Source: Trichosporon coremiiforme
Lineage: Eukaryota > Basidiomycota > Tremellomycetes > Trichosporonales > Trichosporonaceae
Direction of reading: 5' to 3'
NCBI GenBank assembly: GCA_039545355.1
Contig: BCJJ01000012.1
Span: 637,067-701,066 of the forward strand
Length of the DNA stretch: 64,000 bases
Numbering within the stretch: position 1 is the first letter of the stretch; each line of letters begins with the position of its first letter. Shown piece after piece: positions 33,996 to 44,347 of the stretch. The notes under the pieces are model-generated. The model was given only the letters and a program-made list of their open reading frames with translations. It was not told where the DNA came from and made no database searches. The translations under genes were made by a program, and so were the position numbers.

Positions 33996-35260
33996 CTACT
34001 CCCCTCGCCCCCTGCGGCCGCGCCCGTGCTGCGAGCCTTGGATGCGAGCCCAGTCGCTATCCCGCTCGAGCAATGTCGCCTCCTCCATCCTCTTCATGTC
34101 GTTCAGCGCCTTGCCCAGCACCCATCCAGACTGCGCACCAGCCCCACGCTTGCCGTTCGTGGTCGGGGCTGGCGCTTGCCCACTGGCGATCGCAAGAGCA
34201 GCACTCGTGCCGGGTGCCGGTCCTTCCTTCTCCAGCTCGGCAGCCTTGCCACGTGGTCCACGTTTTCCGCTCTGAACGTTGTATCCGTTCGGCAGGGCCT
34301 TGACGATCAGCGAGGACGAATCCGTGTACAGGATGTCGTCCGTGTTGATGACCGCGAGGGCAGGCGCGAGCATGTTGTGGAGAAGAAGGTCGTTCGACTT
34401 GCTGCCGTCCTTGGGGCTGGCGGACCCAGACTCGGCGCCGCTCTGCAGGTTGTGGTGGTTGGGCGTCGCACTACGCGACGACGATCGCGGCTCAACACGA
34501 GACCGGAATGTTCGCCGCTGGTTGCGGGGGCGTGATGTCGTCTCCAGGAGAGTTTCTGCTGTCAGCTTCGACAAAAAGAGGGCAACTTCAACTTACCGGT
34601 CACAACATCTCCTCCCTCCTTCTCCTCCCGCAGCTTGCGGCGACGCTCCTCGATGGCACCGAGCAGGCGCTGGCGGATCTGATCGCGTGCCTCCCAGTAC
34701 ATTCCTTCAATGTTGTCGCGTTCGCTCTCGTACATCTTTTGTGCTTGGCTGACTCTGGTCCCGTGTCAGCGGAATGGGCGGTGAAGTGGAGGTCCCTCCC
34801 CCCTCAGGGTGTCTCCAGTGTCACTCACTTGTACTCGTAGTGCGTCTGTGCCGCCTGCAGGAAAGCATCGCGCTCGACAGTCTTGGGGTACAGGCGGAGC
34901 ATGTACTTAGATGATGTCGGGGGCTGCGTGTTCACAGCCTTGTTTTCATTGTGATACTCCTTGTACTGCTGGGAGAACTTTCTGTCGGGGTCAGCACCGT
35001 GTCACCTTCCTCATCCAAGACAAGAGCCCTTGCAATGCGCCGTGTGCAACGACCCCTAGCTCAGAAGACCACAGTTCACACGTCACTGAGCATGGATGAC
35101 TTTGTTGTACTCACTCGTCGCGATTGTTCCAGCTGCCGTTGTGAAGCATCTCGATCTTGTTCACGGTCTCCCTTCGCTTCCTGTCGCGCTTCGACTCGGC
35201 CGCCTGGGGCGGGATAATCGTGGGAATCTGCGACGCGGACGCTGCCGAGTACTTCGACAT
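33996..35260 (-). CDS. SDS3: Sds3-like subunit of the Sin3/Rpd3 deacetylase complex
   Basis: Exons 35115-35260, 34829-34981, 34597-34754 and 33996-34558 give 339 residues. The N-terminal region SKRDRKRRETVNKIEMLHNG leads into a helical segment (KFSQQYKEYHNENKAV) and the Sds3 core of coiled coils, AQKMYESERDNIEGMYWEARDQIRQRLLGAIEERRRKLREE. The C-terminus holds a basic Ser-rich stretch, then LLHNMLAPALAVINTDDILYTDSS, and ends in an RGRRGRGE tail. Sds3/BRMS1 proteins scaffold the Sin3 histone deacetylase complex in the nucleus. The assignment rests on the coiled-coil core and overall order; sequence conservation in this family is modest. It is divergent from SFT2. Confidence 0.75.
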
Positions 35261-35520
35261 GGTGCTGTTGATAGATGTATTATGGATGTGTTGGGACAGA
35301 ACACGAGGACGATGTTATCGTTCCAGTCGTCGGCGTCGGCCTGGCGGCAAGGAGTGAGCGGTGATGATTTGATACCGCTAGTCACCGTGCCTGAACTGAA
35401 TTCCGGAAATACACGTCACCGAGATTCGAACGCCTCGCATGCCTCCGAGCTATGACGCTCGCCGTTCAAGACGCATCGACATCGTCCGGCAGCTTCGTCG
35501 TCCTCCACATCGGCGTCACC
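35261..35520. promoter_or_regulatory. Divergent promoter, SDS3 / SFT2
   Basis: A 260-base region between the two starts. No specific motif supported. Confidence 0.45.
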
Positions 35521-36296
35521 ATGTCCAACAACGCGGCGAGTTCTTTCCGCTCCCAGCTCTCCGGATTCCGATGGGCGAACTCGGTCCAGGACGACTCAGC
35601 AGCGTCGGCCCCTGCGTCCCAGGGTAACGTCTTCAGCCGCAGCTGGAACAGCGTGAGCGGCTACATCCCCCTCCGGAACGAGGGAGCAAGCCGAGAAGAG
35701 GAGGCTTACTTTGCCCTTTCAGTGAGTACAGCTGGCATAATGTGATCGGTCTGAGCTGACTTGGCAGCGTTGGGAACGGTTCGTGGCATCACTGATCTTT
35801 CATACTGACCCTCAGCTTCCTCGGCTTCATCGCGTGCTGTATCGGCGGCATGGCATGCTTCGGTATCGCCTTCCTGTTCCTGCCTATGCGTGGGTTGTCT
35901 TGCAGAGGATTTTGTCTAACCCTCAGTTGCGATTAAGCCGCGAAAGTTTGCTCTCGCGTTCACGCTTGGCTCATGTCTGTTCATGCTCGGCTTCGCCATC
36001 CTCCACGGCCCCATGGCCCGTAAGTCTGACGGCCTTAACCCCAACTGACACCAGACCTGAAGCACATCATCTCGAAGGAGCGTCTGCCGTTCTCGATAGC
36101 TTACTTTGGCTCGCTGGCTCTGACGCTCTTCTTCGCTATCGGCGTGCGCTCGACGATCGGCACCCTTGTCGCGGCTATCGTCCAGGTCGCTGCGCTGCTC
36201 ACGTATCTCGCCGCCTACCTTCCGGGGGGTGTGGTGACACTCCGCATGGGTTCGCAGATGCTTCTGCGCGGGGCCGGAAATGTGCTGCCCGTGTAG
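35521..36296 (+). CDS. SFT2: Sft2-family Golgi vesicle transport membrane protein
   Basis: Five exons (35521-35721, 35768-35778, 35816-35889, 35927-36019, 36055-36296) give 206 residues. The 11-nt second exon with a GTTCGT donor is needed to make RWERFLGFIACCIGG. The N-terminal 70 residues are soluble and Ser-rich; four hydrophobic segments follow (IACCIGGMACFGIAFLFLPM, ALAFTLGSCLFMLGFAIL, FSIAYFGSLALTLFFAIGV, LVAAIVQVAALLTYLAAYLPGG), with RKFALAFTLGS and the P/FSIAYFGSL motif typical of Sft2. Sft2 helps retrograde vesicles fuse with the Golgi. The ATG at 35521 has good context; an earlier in-frame ATG at 35452 adds a poorly conserved stretch. Confidence 0.9.
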
Positions 36297-36582
36297 GCGA
36301 CGCCTGTAGAGTTGTCTGTCACGCTGTACTATGTATCATCTATAGAGCAGATTTCACGCAAGCATTGGGGACTGAGATAAGCCGTCAGAGTGCGAAAAGA
36401 CCAACTGATAAGCTGCTGCCCTCCGTGGCCTGTGTGTTGTGGACGCTACTGTGGACGCTTGTGCCACCAACGGTTGTTTGCTTCCGCACGAGTCATGACG
36501 ATATAGGCGGTGGAGGTCGATCCGAAAGTTCAGGTCGCGATCAGCATCTAAGCCGTTGTTGTTGTTGTTCGTCAGTCTCACC
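36297..36582 (+). promoter_or_regulatory. Intergenic region before the WD40 gene
   Basis: Less than 300 bases, with a (GTT)n tract just before the start at 36556-36569. It must hold the promoter of the downstream gene and the 3' end of SFT2. Confidence 0.4.
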
Positions 36583-37824
36583 ATGTCCACAACAGCACCC
36601 ACTGTCCCATCCAAGGTGGTACATACGTGAGCTACCTTGGGCATATACAAACTGACAGCAGCCTCTCTCACGAAGCTGGCGTCAACGTCATCGCCTACAA
36701 CCACGGCTCGAAGTACCTCCTCTCTGGCAGTAGCGACCGCACGATCCGGCTATGGAACCCAGCATCAGGAAAGGAAGTCAAGGTCTACCGAGGTCAGGCG
36801 CACGAGATCTTGGCTCTAGATGTGTAAGTGTGAGGCTACCATTGCTAGCGATCAAGTACTGGAGACAATCCGACTTGCTCATATCGTTCGGACGTCTGGA
36901 TGGCCATCCCCGGAGCTGGCCCTTTGCGCAGTTGAGCTGACATCAGCGCCTCCGACAATGCCAAATTTGCGTCCTGCGGTGGTGATCGCGCAGTTTTCCT
37001 CTGGGATGTAGCCTCCGGACAGACGATACGAAGACTGCAGGGACATTTCGGCAAGCTCAACGCCGTTGCGTTCAGCAACGATGCCAGCCTCTTGGCGAGT
37101 GGTACGTTCTGCTAGGCGTTTCTTGTCGAAAGCTGACATCCAGGTGGTTTCGATGCGAAGATTATGCTCTGGGACATGCGCGCCTCGACGCGAGATCCGC
37201 TGCAGACGCTCAAGGACGCGACCTCGAGTATCACGTCGCTGAGCATTCCCCCGGACTCGGTGCAGATCATCGCGGGCAGCATGGACGGACATGTCCGTGC
37301 GTACGACATTCGCATGGGCCAGATGACAGAGGATCTCGTTGGCTGTGAGTACTTCCCAGCTTTATTGACCGCTCCTTGGCAGCTGACCCACCAGCCCCCG
37401 TCACGGCTGTGGTCCCATCGCCATCCTCGCCGAAAGACACGCTCCTCGTCGCCTCGCAGGAGGGCAAGGTGCGTCTCTTCGACCGATCAAATGGAAGCGT
37501 GAGCTAAGAGACCCCCATTGACAAGCTGACATTAGGTTCTGCAGACGTTCTCGGGCCACGCGGTCGGACAAGGAAGAAGTCGGCCAGCGTTCAACCGTGG
37601 CGAGTCAGCAGTGCTCGCTGGCGGGGAAGACGGCATGCTCTGGACGTGGAATGTACTTGATGCGAAGCCGCTCAGCGGATATCCGCAATCGCCGCATCGG
37701 AAAGCTATCACGAGCGTGCTGTGTAACCCGAACGGAAAAGAGATGGTGACCGCGTCGCTTGGTGAGTGCTGTCTAACGAGAGATGCTGACAACAGACGGG
37801 ACGATCAAGATCTGGAGCACCTAA
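36583..37824 (+). CDS. WDR83: WDR83/MORG1-like WD40 repeat protein
   Basis: Seven exons (36583-36626, 36659-36823, 36947-37101, 37144-37344, 37395-37498, 37536-37761, 37796-37824) give 307 residues. The first intron has only 32 nt. The chain is almost entirely WD40 blades: GSKYLLSGSSDRTIRLWNP, AKFASCGGDRAVFLWDV, GGFDAKIMLWDMRA, IAGSMDGHVRAYDIR, LLVASQEGKVRLFDR, AVLAGGEDGMLWTWNV and MVTASLDGTIKIWST. The first blades and the order resemble WDR83 (MORG1), a scaffold linked to MAP-kinase signalling and the spliceosome in animals. WD40 proteins are hard to separate without a search, so the exact orthologue is less sure than the fold. Confidence 0.8.
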
Positions 37825-39998
37825 AGGGATGAGAAGTGTTCCAGTAGAGACTAATATGGTGGAAGTGCGGCGTGAGATAAACATCGCAATGTCAACTAAT
37901 GGTCAGGACATTACTCAAAGCCAGCAAGATGAGAAGCAACTGTATGCACTACTATTGTCAACATAAGGACGTTTCAAGCCATCGCCCTCCGCACTGTCAA
38001 CCGCCTGTACGCTCATGTCGCTCCAGAGAACCCACATTGAGAGCCCGTTATCGCAAGTGCTCTGAACACCCCTCCACTGTTGGGAGTCTCAGCAACGCGC
38101 TCGCTTCAGACCTGTCGAGACGGCGACGCGATCTCTGCACATACCAATCGTCAAACGGGTATACGTAAACGAGTCACTTGCGCTCGTGCACACTGTCTCG
38201 GACTTGAGCGCACGGCCGTCATCATCGCAGACGGACTGTCCTTGCACAATCCCATCCCCACCCTACGCATTCACGCTCGGCAAGAAACTTTCAGCAGAGC
38301 GTTTGCTCGCTTGATGACGAGCGCAGGACAGTGTGCGCAGGCTGAGTACGGCGGAGGGCACGGACAGTGTACAGGTACGACAACAGTCAAATACTGGGCA
38401 CAATAGAGTACCACAACATCCTTCTGGGCTTGTCATCTGCGTGCGCAAGTCCCACGTCCCACCGCTCAGCAGATGTTGAGGACAGCGCCGCGGCGTACGT
38501 CGATGGCGACGTGCTCCTCTTGGTCCTCCACAATCACAGCCGTTTCTGTGCACGTCCCCCATGAAGACTCGTCAAGCTTTGCAGCACACTCTGGGCGGTG
38601 CTTTGCTAGGTGTGCTCGCCCTCGAGCGCACGGCGCCGAGGCATCTCTAGGACAGCTATAAGGTGCCCCAGTGCCCGGCGGGGTGCTCTGCCTGTCATCA
38701 TGGTGATCAGTCAACGATTCTGTCGCCCTCGACATCGTCCTGTCCGCATCACATTCACATTAGCACCACTCACCCTTCGTGCACCTCTTCCTTCGCACAC
38801 TGTGCCTCGAACCAAACGTGAAGATGACGTTCAACCGTGAGTCACGTTTCCGGTCTTTGGGTCAGGGTTTTGCCCATTGTTGTGAATGGAATGGGTTCTG
38901 TGCCGCGCACTGTGCCTCGGCGCATCGGCGCATCGGCGAGCAGGTGAACCTGATGACGGTGACATCACTTAGGAAGCCCGCACGCTGTGCGGGGGTGCGG
39001 GGATATGGAGGGTGCGTGCGCGGTTTAGCTCGGTTATCAATCGATTAGGTCAGGAATGCCGCCCCCGCGAGTTCGTTGGGCGTGTCGCTGTGAGGAAGTG
39101 AAACGGAGACCACCCTAAGTGCTTGTTTAGTGGGCGCTCGGGTGCCCGACACCAGGGCTGCTCCGTCATGCACCTGCACACCCAATCTTCCTGGATCTCC
39201 GAATGCGGTGGTGATCCAGGAAGACTGTCGGTCGATGATGAGGAGGCGCAGGGCGCGCACAGCGACTAGGGTGTCCAGAGCGGCATGGCGCGGGGCCGGC
39301 ACCACGTCATACCGTTGCCCGCTATGAGGCGTGCCGAGCGGGTCCGGCGGAGACAGCGAAAGGAGGCATGTTGTTTGCGGCTTGGCGAAATTGGCGGCGG
39401 CGCGCGGCGGGCTGCTGCTGGCCGACGCGCCCCGCGTGGCGCGCGGACACATCGCGCGATCGCAGGAACCCAGGATCGATCGCGGGCTATTTCGGCACTA
39501 GCCGCTAGGCTTTTCTAGTTCAACAAGTGATTTGTCTGCCTTGGCCTTGCGTCGCGCGCAGCGTGCGCCGTGCTTGGCCTTACAGCGGTGTCGGCCCATC
39601 AGTCATGGATTCGCGCTCTCCGACAAGTGCGCCGTATGTGCTATTGGAGGTGCTTCGTGCTGCGTTCATGCGTCTTGATTCATCACGTCTAGCGATACCC
39701 ACTGGCGTCGACGTGCAGATGCTGACTGGTTTTTCCAGGTTTCGTCTCGTCTTTCACTGCACTCTTTAATTCTCGCCGGCGCATCCGCCGACAGAAGAAG
39801 ACCCTCGCGCTCGACTGCCCCGGTCAACTCGCTCGGTAACAGCTACACGATCAGTCAACAACGTCCATCGCCTCAGTCTTCAAGCTACAAGGCGTCCTTT
39901 AGCGACTCGGCGATAGCACCCACGCAAGAGAGAGTGCAGCCTGCGACCCTCGCCCGACCGACTCGGCGTCTTCCGTCTCAGCTCCTCCCGAAACCTGA
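37825..39998. other. Long region without a supported gene
   Basis: About 2.1 kb. Only short overlapping ORFs are present, none with motifs or matching splice structure. Some short sequences recur (for example CACACTGTGCCTCG near 38797 and CGCACTGTGCCTCGGCGC near 38908; GAGCGCACGGC near 38206 and 38636). A CG-rich palindrome lies near 38979-39000. Part of the right side (from about 39604) may be 5' exons or leader of the next gene: an ATG at 39604, a GTATGT at about 39634 and a GCTGACT...CCAG end at about 39739 look like an intron. Confidence 0.35.
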
Positions 39999-40127
39999 AC
40001 CTCCGCCCCGACTTGCACTCGCCCTGTTGCAGCGTATCTCGCGACCGCTGGTGGGCAGATCGGCTCATCCGGCCACTCGGCGAACCCCAGCGACCGACAG
40101 CAGGGATATTACCTGCTCTTACTCCAG

Positions 40128-41789
40128 TTGGAGCGGGACCAGATCGACGAGAACCGCCACGGCCGCGAACACGGTCAGCTACCCGTGAGGCTAGATCAGT
40201 GGCTCGACTGGCAACGATTCCCCGCGCAGCTCCCTCCGTTCGGGCCACAAAACCAGTGGCTCACCATGAATTGGCCTCCGATCTGGGTGGACGCCCATGG
40301 CCAACCGGTATACCAGCTCGATGGCAGTATTCCCTTCACTGAGCCGCACTCCTCAACACGCAACCTCCCAATTCCGCCTGACCTGGCGGAAAACGCGTAC
40401 CCGTTCCAGTACGCATACAGCCCTGAGTTCGGTACCCAACCGCTGCCCGCCACGCCCGGGGTTGGCTATGGAGTTCGTGACGACGACGACGACAACAACA
40501 ACGACGGGCATTGTTGGCAAGTCCGACCCGTATCTCAGATCTCTCGTGGGCCAACCGGAGATGCCAATCACTACTGGCAACTCAATCGCCTTCGGCGCTA
40601 CACGTTCGGGTGTACGCTGAGCGTAGTCGCGGAAGAGAAGGGTGTTGAAGATGACTCGGGCCTCGACCTGTCTGAGCACTCTTCAACAGAGTCCGCCTCG
40701 TCTGGAACCTCTATTAATACGACGGTCTCAGACACAATCACAACAGACCACTCCGCAACAGGCACTTCAAGTGCCGACCCCGCCCCCTCCGCTGCAAAGC
40801 GCAGTCCGAGACAGCTCGATGCCTCTGTCCACCTCTCCCCCGAGCGCAGATTGAGCCTCGACATGTTCTCGGATGACGCCACATTTTACGACGCCCCCTC
40901 TCATCTCGGCTCACCACTGCCCGTGGACTGGTCATCAGATGATGAGGGCTACGAGTCTGCTGAGGCAGGAACGGAAGACTCGGTCTCCGAAGCCGAAATA
41001 TGCGAAGCTGTCCATTGCCGTCGCGAATCCGTGTACACGGATGATGGCGAGAGATTCTCTCTGTTCGGCGACTCGCGCCGACCGTCCCTAGCGACCGATA
41101 GTTCGTCCCGCCGCCCGTCCTTCGCCACAGCGCACGAGTTCGCGTTCGCCTTCGACTCCCGCCGCCCCTCAATCGCAACCACCGTCTCAGACGAAGCGAT
41201 CGCGGAGGACGACGATGAGATCCCCCCAGTGTCGCCCACCACTGGCGATATGCTCCTGCACATCTGGAGAAGCAAGCGCTCGAGCAGCCTGTTCATTGAT
41301 CCGTCAGCTTCATCGCTGCCTACGTCTGGCAACTTCCTCGACACCCCGATCAGCCCAAGAGTTCCCCCAAGCCCTGGTGCCGCCTCCTCCATGTCCGCTG
41401 CTCGCCCTGAGTCCGTGCTGCTCCCCGACGACGCCGATCCCGAGACGATTCTGACGGAGTCGCCGAAGGAGATCACCTGCGCTCTCGACTCTGACTCGGA
41501 GGAAGAGGCGGAAGATGCAGACACGACGCTTGCCACACTCAAAGACTTTAAGCAGGAGCCGGCCAGTATCGCGTGCGTCACAGCGCGAGTGTACCTCTCC
41601 GGACGCGTCGCGCCGGCCCAGCTGGTTTACTACGAGCTAATGCTCGCTGCATCAGAAACAGCACAGTATTCGCGCCTGGCGCGCGGTCTGCCCACCTCCG
41701 GCTCGAAGCGTCGCGGATCATTGAAGGCTATCGAGATGTCCAACGACGTGTACTCGCGCTCTCTCTCCCCGTCTGTCCTCTACACGTGA
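40128..41789 (+). CDS. Ser-rich, mostly disordered protein of unknown function
   Basis: One large exon, open from 39999 (in-frame stop at 39996-39998) to the stop at 41787-41789; the N-terminus probably lies in upstream exons I could not fix, so the start given here is provisional. The first part is structured-looking (LDQWLDWQRFPAQLPPFGP, NQWLTMNWPPIWVDAHGQP). The rest is Ser/Asp/Glu-rich with a DDDDDNNN stretch. Three repeats of D/S-SRRPS-[LFI]-AT (about 41070-41180), plus ERRLSLD and CRRES, form a cluster of basophilic (PKA-like) phosphosites. The C-terminus (APAQLVYYELMLAASETAQYSRLARGL) could be a helix. I do not recognise the family. Confidence 0.65.
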   Translation: MERDQIDENRHGREHGQLPVRLDQWLDWQRFPAQLPPFGPQNQWLTMNWPPIWVDAHGQPVYQLDGSIPFTEPHSSTRNLPIPPDLAENAYPFQYAYSPEFGTQPLPATPGVGYGVRDDDDDNNNDGHCWQVRPVSQISRGPTGDANHYWQLNRLRRYTFGCTLSVVAEEKGVEDDSGLDLSEHSSTESASSGTSINTTVSDTITTDHSATGTSSADPAPSAAKRSPRQLDASVHLSPERRLSLDMFSDDATFYDAPSHLGSPLPVDWSSDDEGYESAEAGTEDSVSEAEICEAVHCRRESVYTDDGERFSLFGDSRRPSLATDSSSRRPSFATAHEFAFAFDSRRPSIATTVSDEAIAEDDDEIPPVSPTTGDMLLHIWRSKRSSSLFIDPSASSLPTSGNFLDTPISPRVPPSPGAASSMSAARPESVLLPDDADPETILTESPKEITCALDSDSEEEAEDADTTLATLKDFKQEPASIACVTARVYLSGRVAPAQLVYYELMLAASETAQYSRLARGLPTSGSKRRGSLKAIEMSNDVYSRSLSPSVLYT

Positions 41790-42562
41790 AATCCATTTGC
41801 CGTTGTCTCGCCCAGTCTGCGAATAATGCCGCCCACATCCTTCGACACCCTGTCCTCATCCCCGCCCATCGCCAACCATCACCATACCCCCTCCAACGTT
41901 GTATCTGTCGCTTTACTGTCTGTATACATATCAACACGTACCATTGGTCTTACTTTCATCTGTTACTGCCGCACACATCAACACCGGTCGCTCGGCGTGC
42001 CTTCCCTCGCGCTCGCTGTGTTCGACGCCGTACCCACCTCCATGTCGCTTGAAACAATCGCCTGCTACGCCCAGGCTCTTTTCTCACCCCATATCATCAT
42101 ACTAGAGTATTTAATCATGCATAGCATGCACTTCATTGTCGTTTACGGAGCTGACCAGATCGGTTGCAGCAATGGCTGTGGCACAGCTGGATGTGACTTG
42201 ACTTCGCCGTGGTGCTGCGCCGCCTTCATCAACTGTGCAGAGCTTCGGCTGGCCGTGTCGCAGCTCCGTGGGCTTTGCGTGCCGACACTCAAGGGCCACA
42301 TGCGCATCAGCGAGTCTTCAGAATGACAGCTAACTGGTGTGTCGCTGAGAAGAACGTTCGGTTGCCTTGAAACCTGATACTTCATCAGCACTATCGCTTC
42401 AAACTGTAGGCATGAATCATTATCGCCTTGGCGAACCTTCGCTGGTGATGGCTGATAGACGCTGCCGCCTTCCCCGTAACGCTGTTCAGTGGTCTGTCGT
42501 ATGTATTGTGATAAGTGTCCATCGATGTTTCTGCGTGTCATGAAACTAGTTTATACATACAC
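41790..42562. other. Intergenic region between convergent genes
   Basis: About 770 bases covering the 3' ends of the disordered-protein gene and the SIKE-like gene. Only short ORFs; no RNA gene recognised. Confidence 0.4.
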
Positions 42563-42814
42563 TCATGGCTCTGCCTTGCTCGGCTGCGTAAAGACCTTCA
42601 TTGTGTCCAGCATCTCGCGATCCGTCAAGTGCGGCGGGCGCGCGTCGGGCACACGACGCTTGCTCCATTCGGGCACCACGGGTATAGGCCGAGCAGGGAG
42701 CGCCGGGCCGCCGCGTTTTATCGCCGCCGACTGCACTCCCGGTGCGAGCGCGAGGCGGGGGAGACCACGCCCGCGTCCACGTCCGGTTGCGCCAGCCCGC
42801 TTCGTCGCCGCTCC
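42563..42814 (-). other. In-frame 83-codon extension beyond the UAG of the SIKE-like gene
   Basis: Directly after the UAG at 42815-42817 the same frame stays open for 83 codons to a TGA at 42563-42565. The translation looks protein-like: basic, with GRGRGRG, IKRGG, VVPEWSKRRVPD and TDREMLDTMKVF. It could be reached by readthrough or by removing an optional 33-nt intron (see findings). Confidence 0.4.
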
Positions 42815-44042
42815 CTAAGCGATCTCGCCCTCGGTCTCGTCGAACACGTTCTCGGGCGGTGGCGCCTGGTCCGCCTGCGCGCGAATACCGAGCACACTCG
42901 CGTCGACCTCGGCTTTCTCCTCTGTCTCGTCGGGCGTGTCGCCGAGACGCTCCTTCTCCGCCTCCTCCTTCTCGGCGTCGGCTTCGAGCTCGTCGATCGT
43001 CAGCGCCGACAGTCGCCGGTCTTCCCCGATGATGGGGGAGTGCTGCTGTGGCGGGGGGCTTGGCGGCGCCTCTGTCGCGATGCCGAGCATCTCGCGCAGT
43101 GCCCGGTTCTCCTCTTCCAAACGCTGGATCTCCATTTCGCGCTCCAGAGCCCAGTCGCCCTGTCCTTCCGTCCCGAAGTAGCCGCCTGAGGAACCCGGCA
43201 CGAAACCGAACTCGCCCCGGCGTCGGCGACCGCCGCTTGAAGTGGCACCGCCCGAGCCGGTCGGTCCAGAGCTCGTCGCGCCCGCTGACCCACGCTCAGG
43301 TGACCGCGTTGGTGAGCTTTGCGGAGAAACGGAAACTGCCGGACCTGTCGATGCGGGGCCGCTCGTGCGCGGCTCCTCCAGCGTCAGACTATCGAGCATT
43401 TCACTGTCAACCTCCTCGCCGTTTGATGTGCGGAGTGCGGAACGGAGGAGTGTTGAGAGGCGGGTGAGGAGCAATGAAAGAGAAGTGTCGTCGTGCAGCT
43501 GCGCAGTGGAGTGCGCCGTCTGCAGGCTCTGCAGCAGCTGAGAGTAGTAGCTGTGCAGTGCGAGATCATGATGCTGGCTTGCATGCTGATGTCAGTCCAT
43601 GCAAGGTCCCTCAAACTTACAGCAACGCCTCGGAACTTTCCCATCACCGTCTCGAGCGTCTGCTCGTACTCCTTCAGCAGCGTGTTCAGCTGCTTGTTTT
43701 CGTGCTGGAGCGTCTGGTTCTCCAGCACCAGATGAGACGCGAAAGCCTCAAGCTCGGTCTGGAACTCCTCTGCACTGTCAGCTGGCTAATCCCTCTTGAA
43801 ATAGCTCACCATCACTGATGTCGAGATTGAATCGGCGCAAAGGGAAGCCGGCACCGACATGCACCGCTTGCCCCTTGACATTCTCGGTGCGGGCCTTTAG
43901 CTGCTGCACGAGAGCCCGATTGTTCGCCAGTTGCTCTGTATCGTCAGCGCGAGCTTGGAGAAGCAGGAGGCTTCCCACCTGTAAGCTCATTGACAAGCAC
44001 CCAGACCTCTGCGAGGTCCTCTTCGTCTACTTGATGCGGCAT
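42815..44042 (-). CDS. SIKE/FGFR1OP2-family coiled-coil protein (STRIPAK-associated)
   Basis: Exons 43979-44042, 43810-43935, 43621-43769 and 42815-43585 give 369 residues. It starts MPHQVDEEDLAEVWVLVNELTEQL. A coiled coil follows: LENQTLQHENKQLNTLLKEYEQTLETVMGKFR then LALHSYYSQLLQSLQ. After a Ser/Gly/Thr-rich linker comes EIQRLEEENRALREMLGIATEA. The pair 'ENKQLN-LL-E--Q-LE-VM-K-R' and 'LEEENRALREMLGI' parallels the two conserved coils of SIKE1 and FGFR1OP2 in the same order, proteins of the STRIPAK phosphatase/kinase complex. The match is by pattern recognition only. A conspicuous open frame continues after the stop. Confidence 0.72.
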
Positions 44043-44347
44043 GTCGTGCGGGGTGGATGGAGTGAGCGATTCGCAGACGACCAGCCGGCCATGACGAGCA
44101 TGATGGTGGCCAGGCCTGGCGGCGGCGACGGAAGCAAAATTGGCTTACAGTTGTTATCACGCGCCTGGCTTCCTCCCGTGCCTGAATGCCGAGCTTCAAG
44201 GTGACGCGACCTTCACAACGCCTGGATGTGGGTTGTCGCCACCTGCATCAACATTTTTCCGACGAGAGACAGTCACGCACCGGCCACGACTCGGCACAGC
44301 CCTCGAAAGAAGCTCAGAACCCAAGAAGCTGGACAGATGCCGCTACC
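44043..44347. promoter_or_regulatory. Divergent promoter, SIKE-like gene / TEL1
   Basis: A 305-base region between divergent starts. No specific element was supported. Confidence 0.45.

Noticed and set aside
42541..42555. TGAAACTAG string similar to the hairpin-element loop
   Set aside because: Only nine bases match and the stem sequences are absent.
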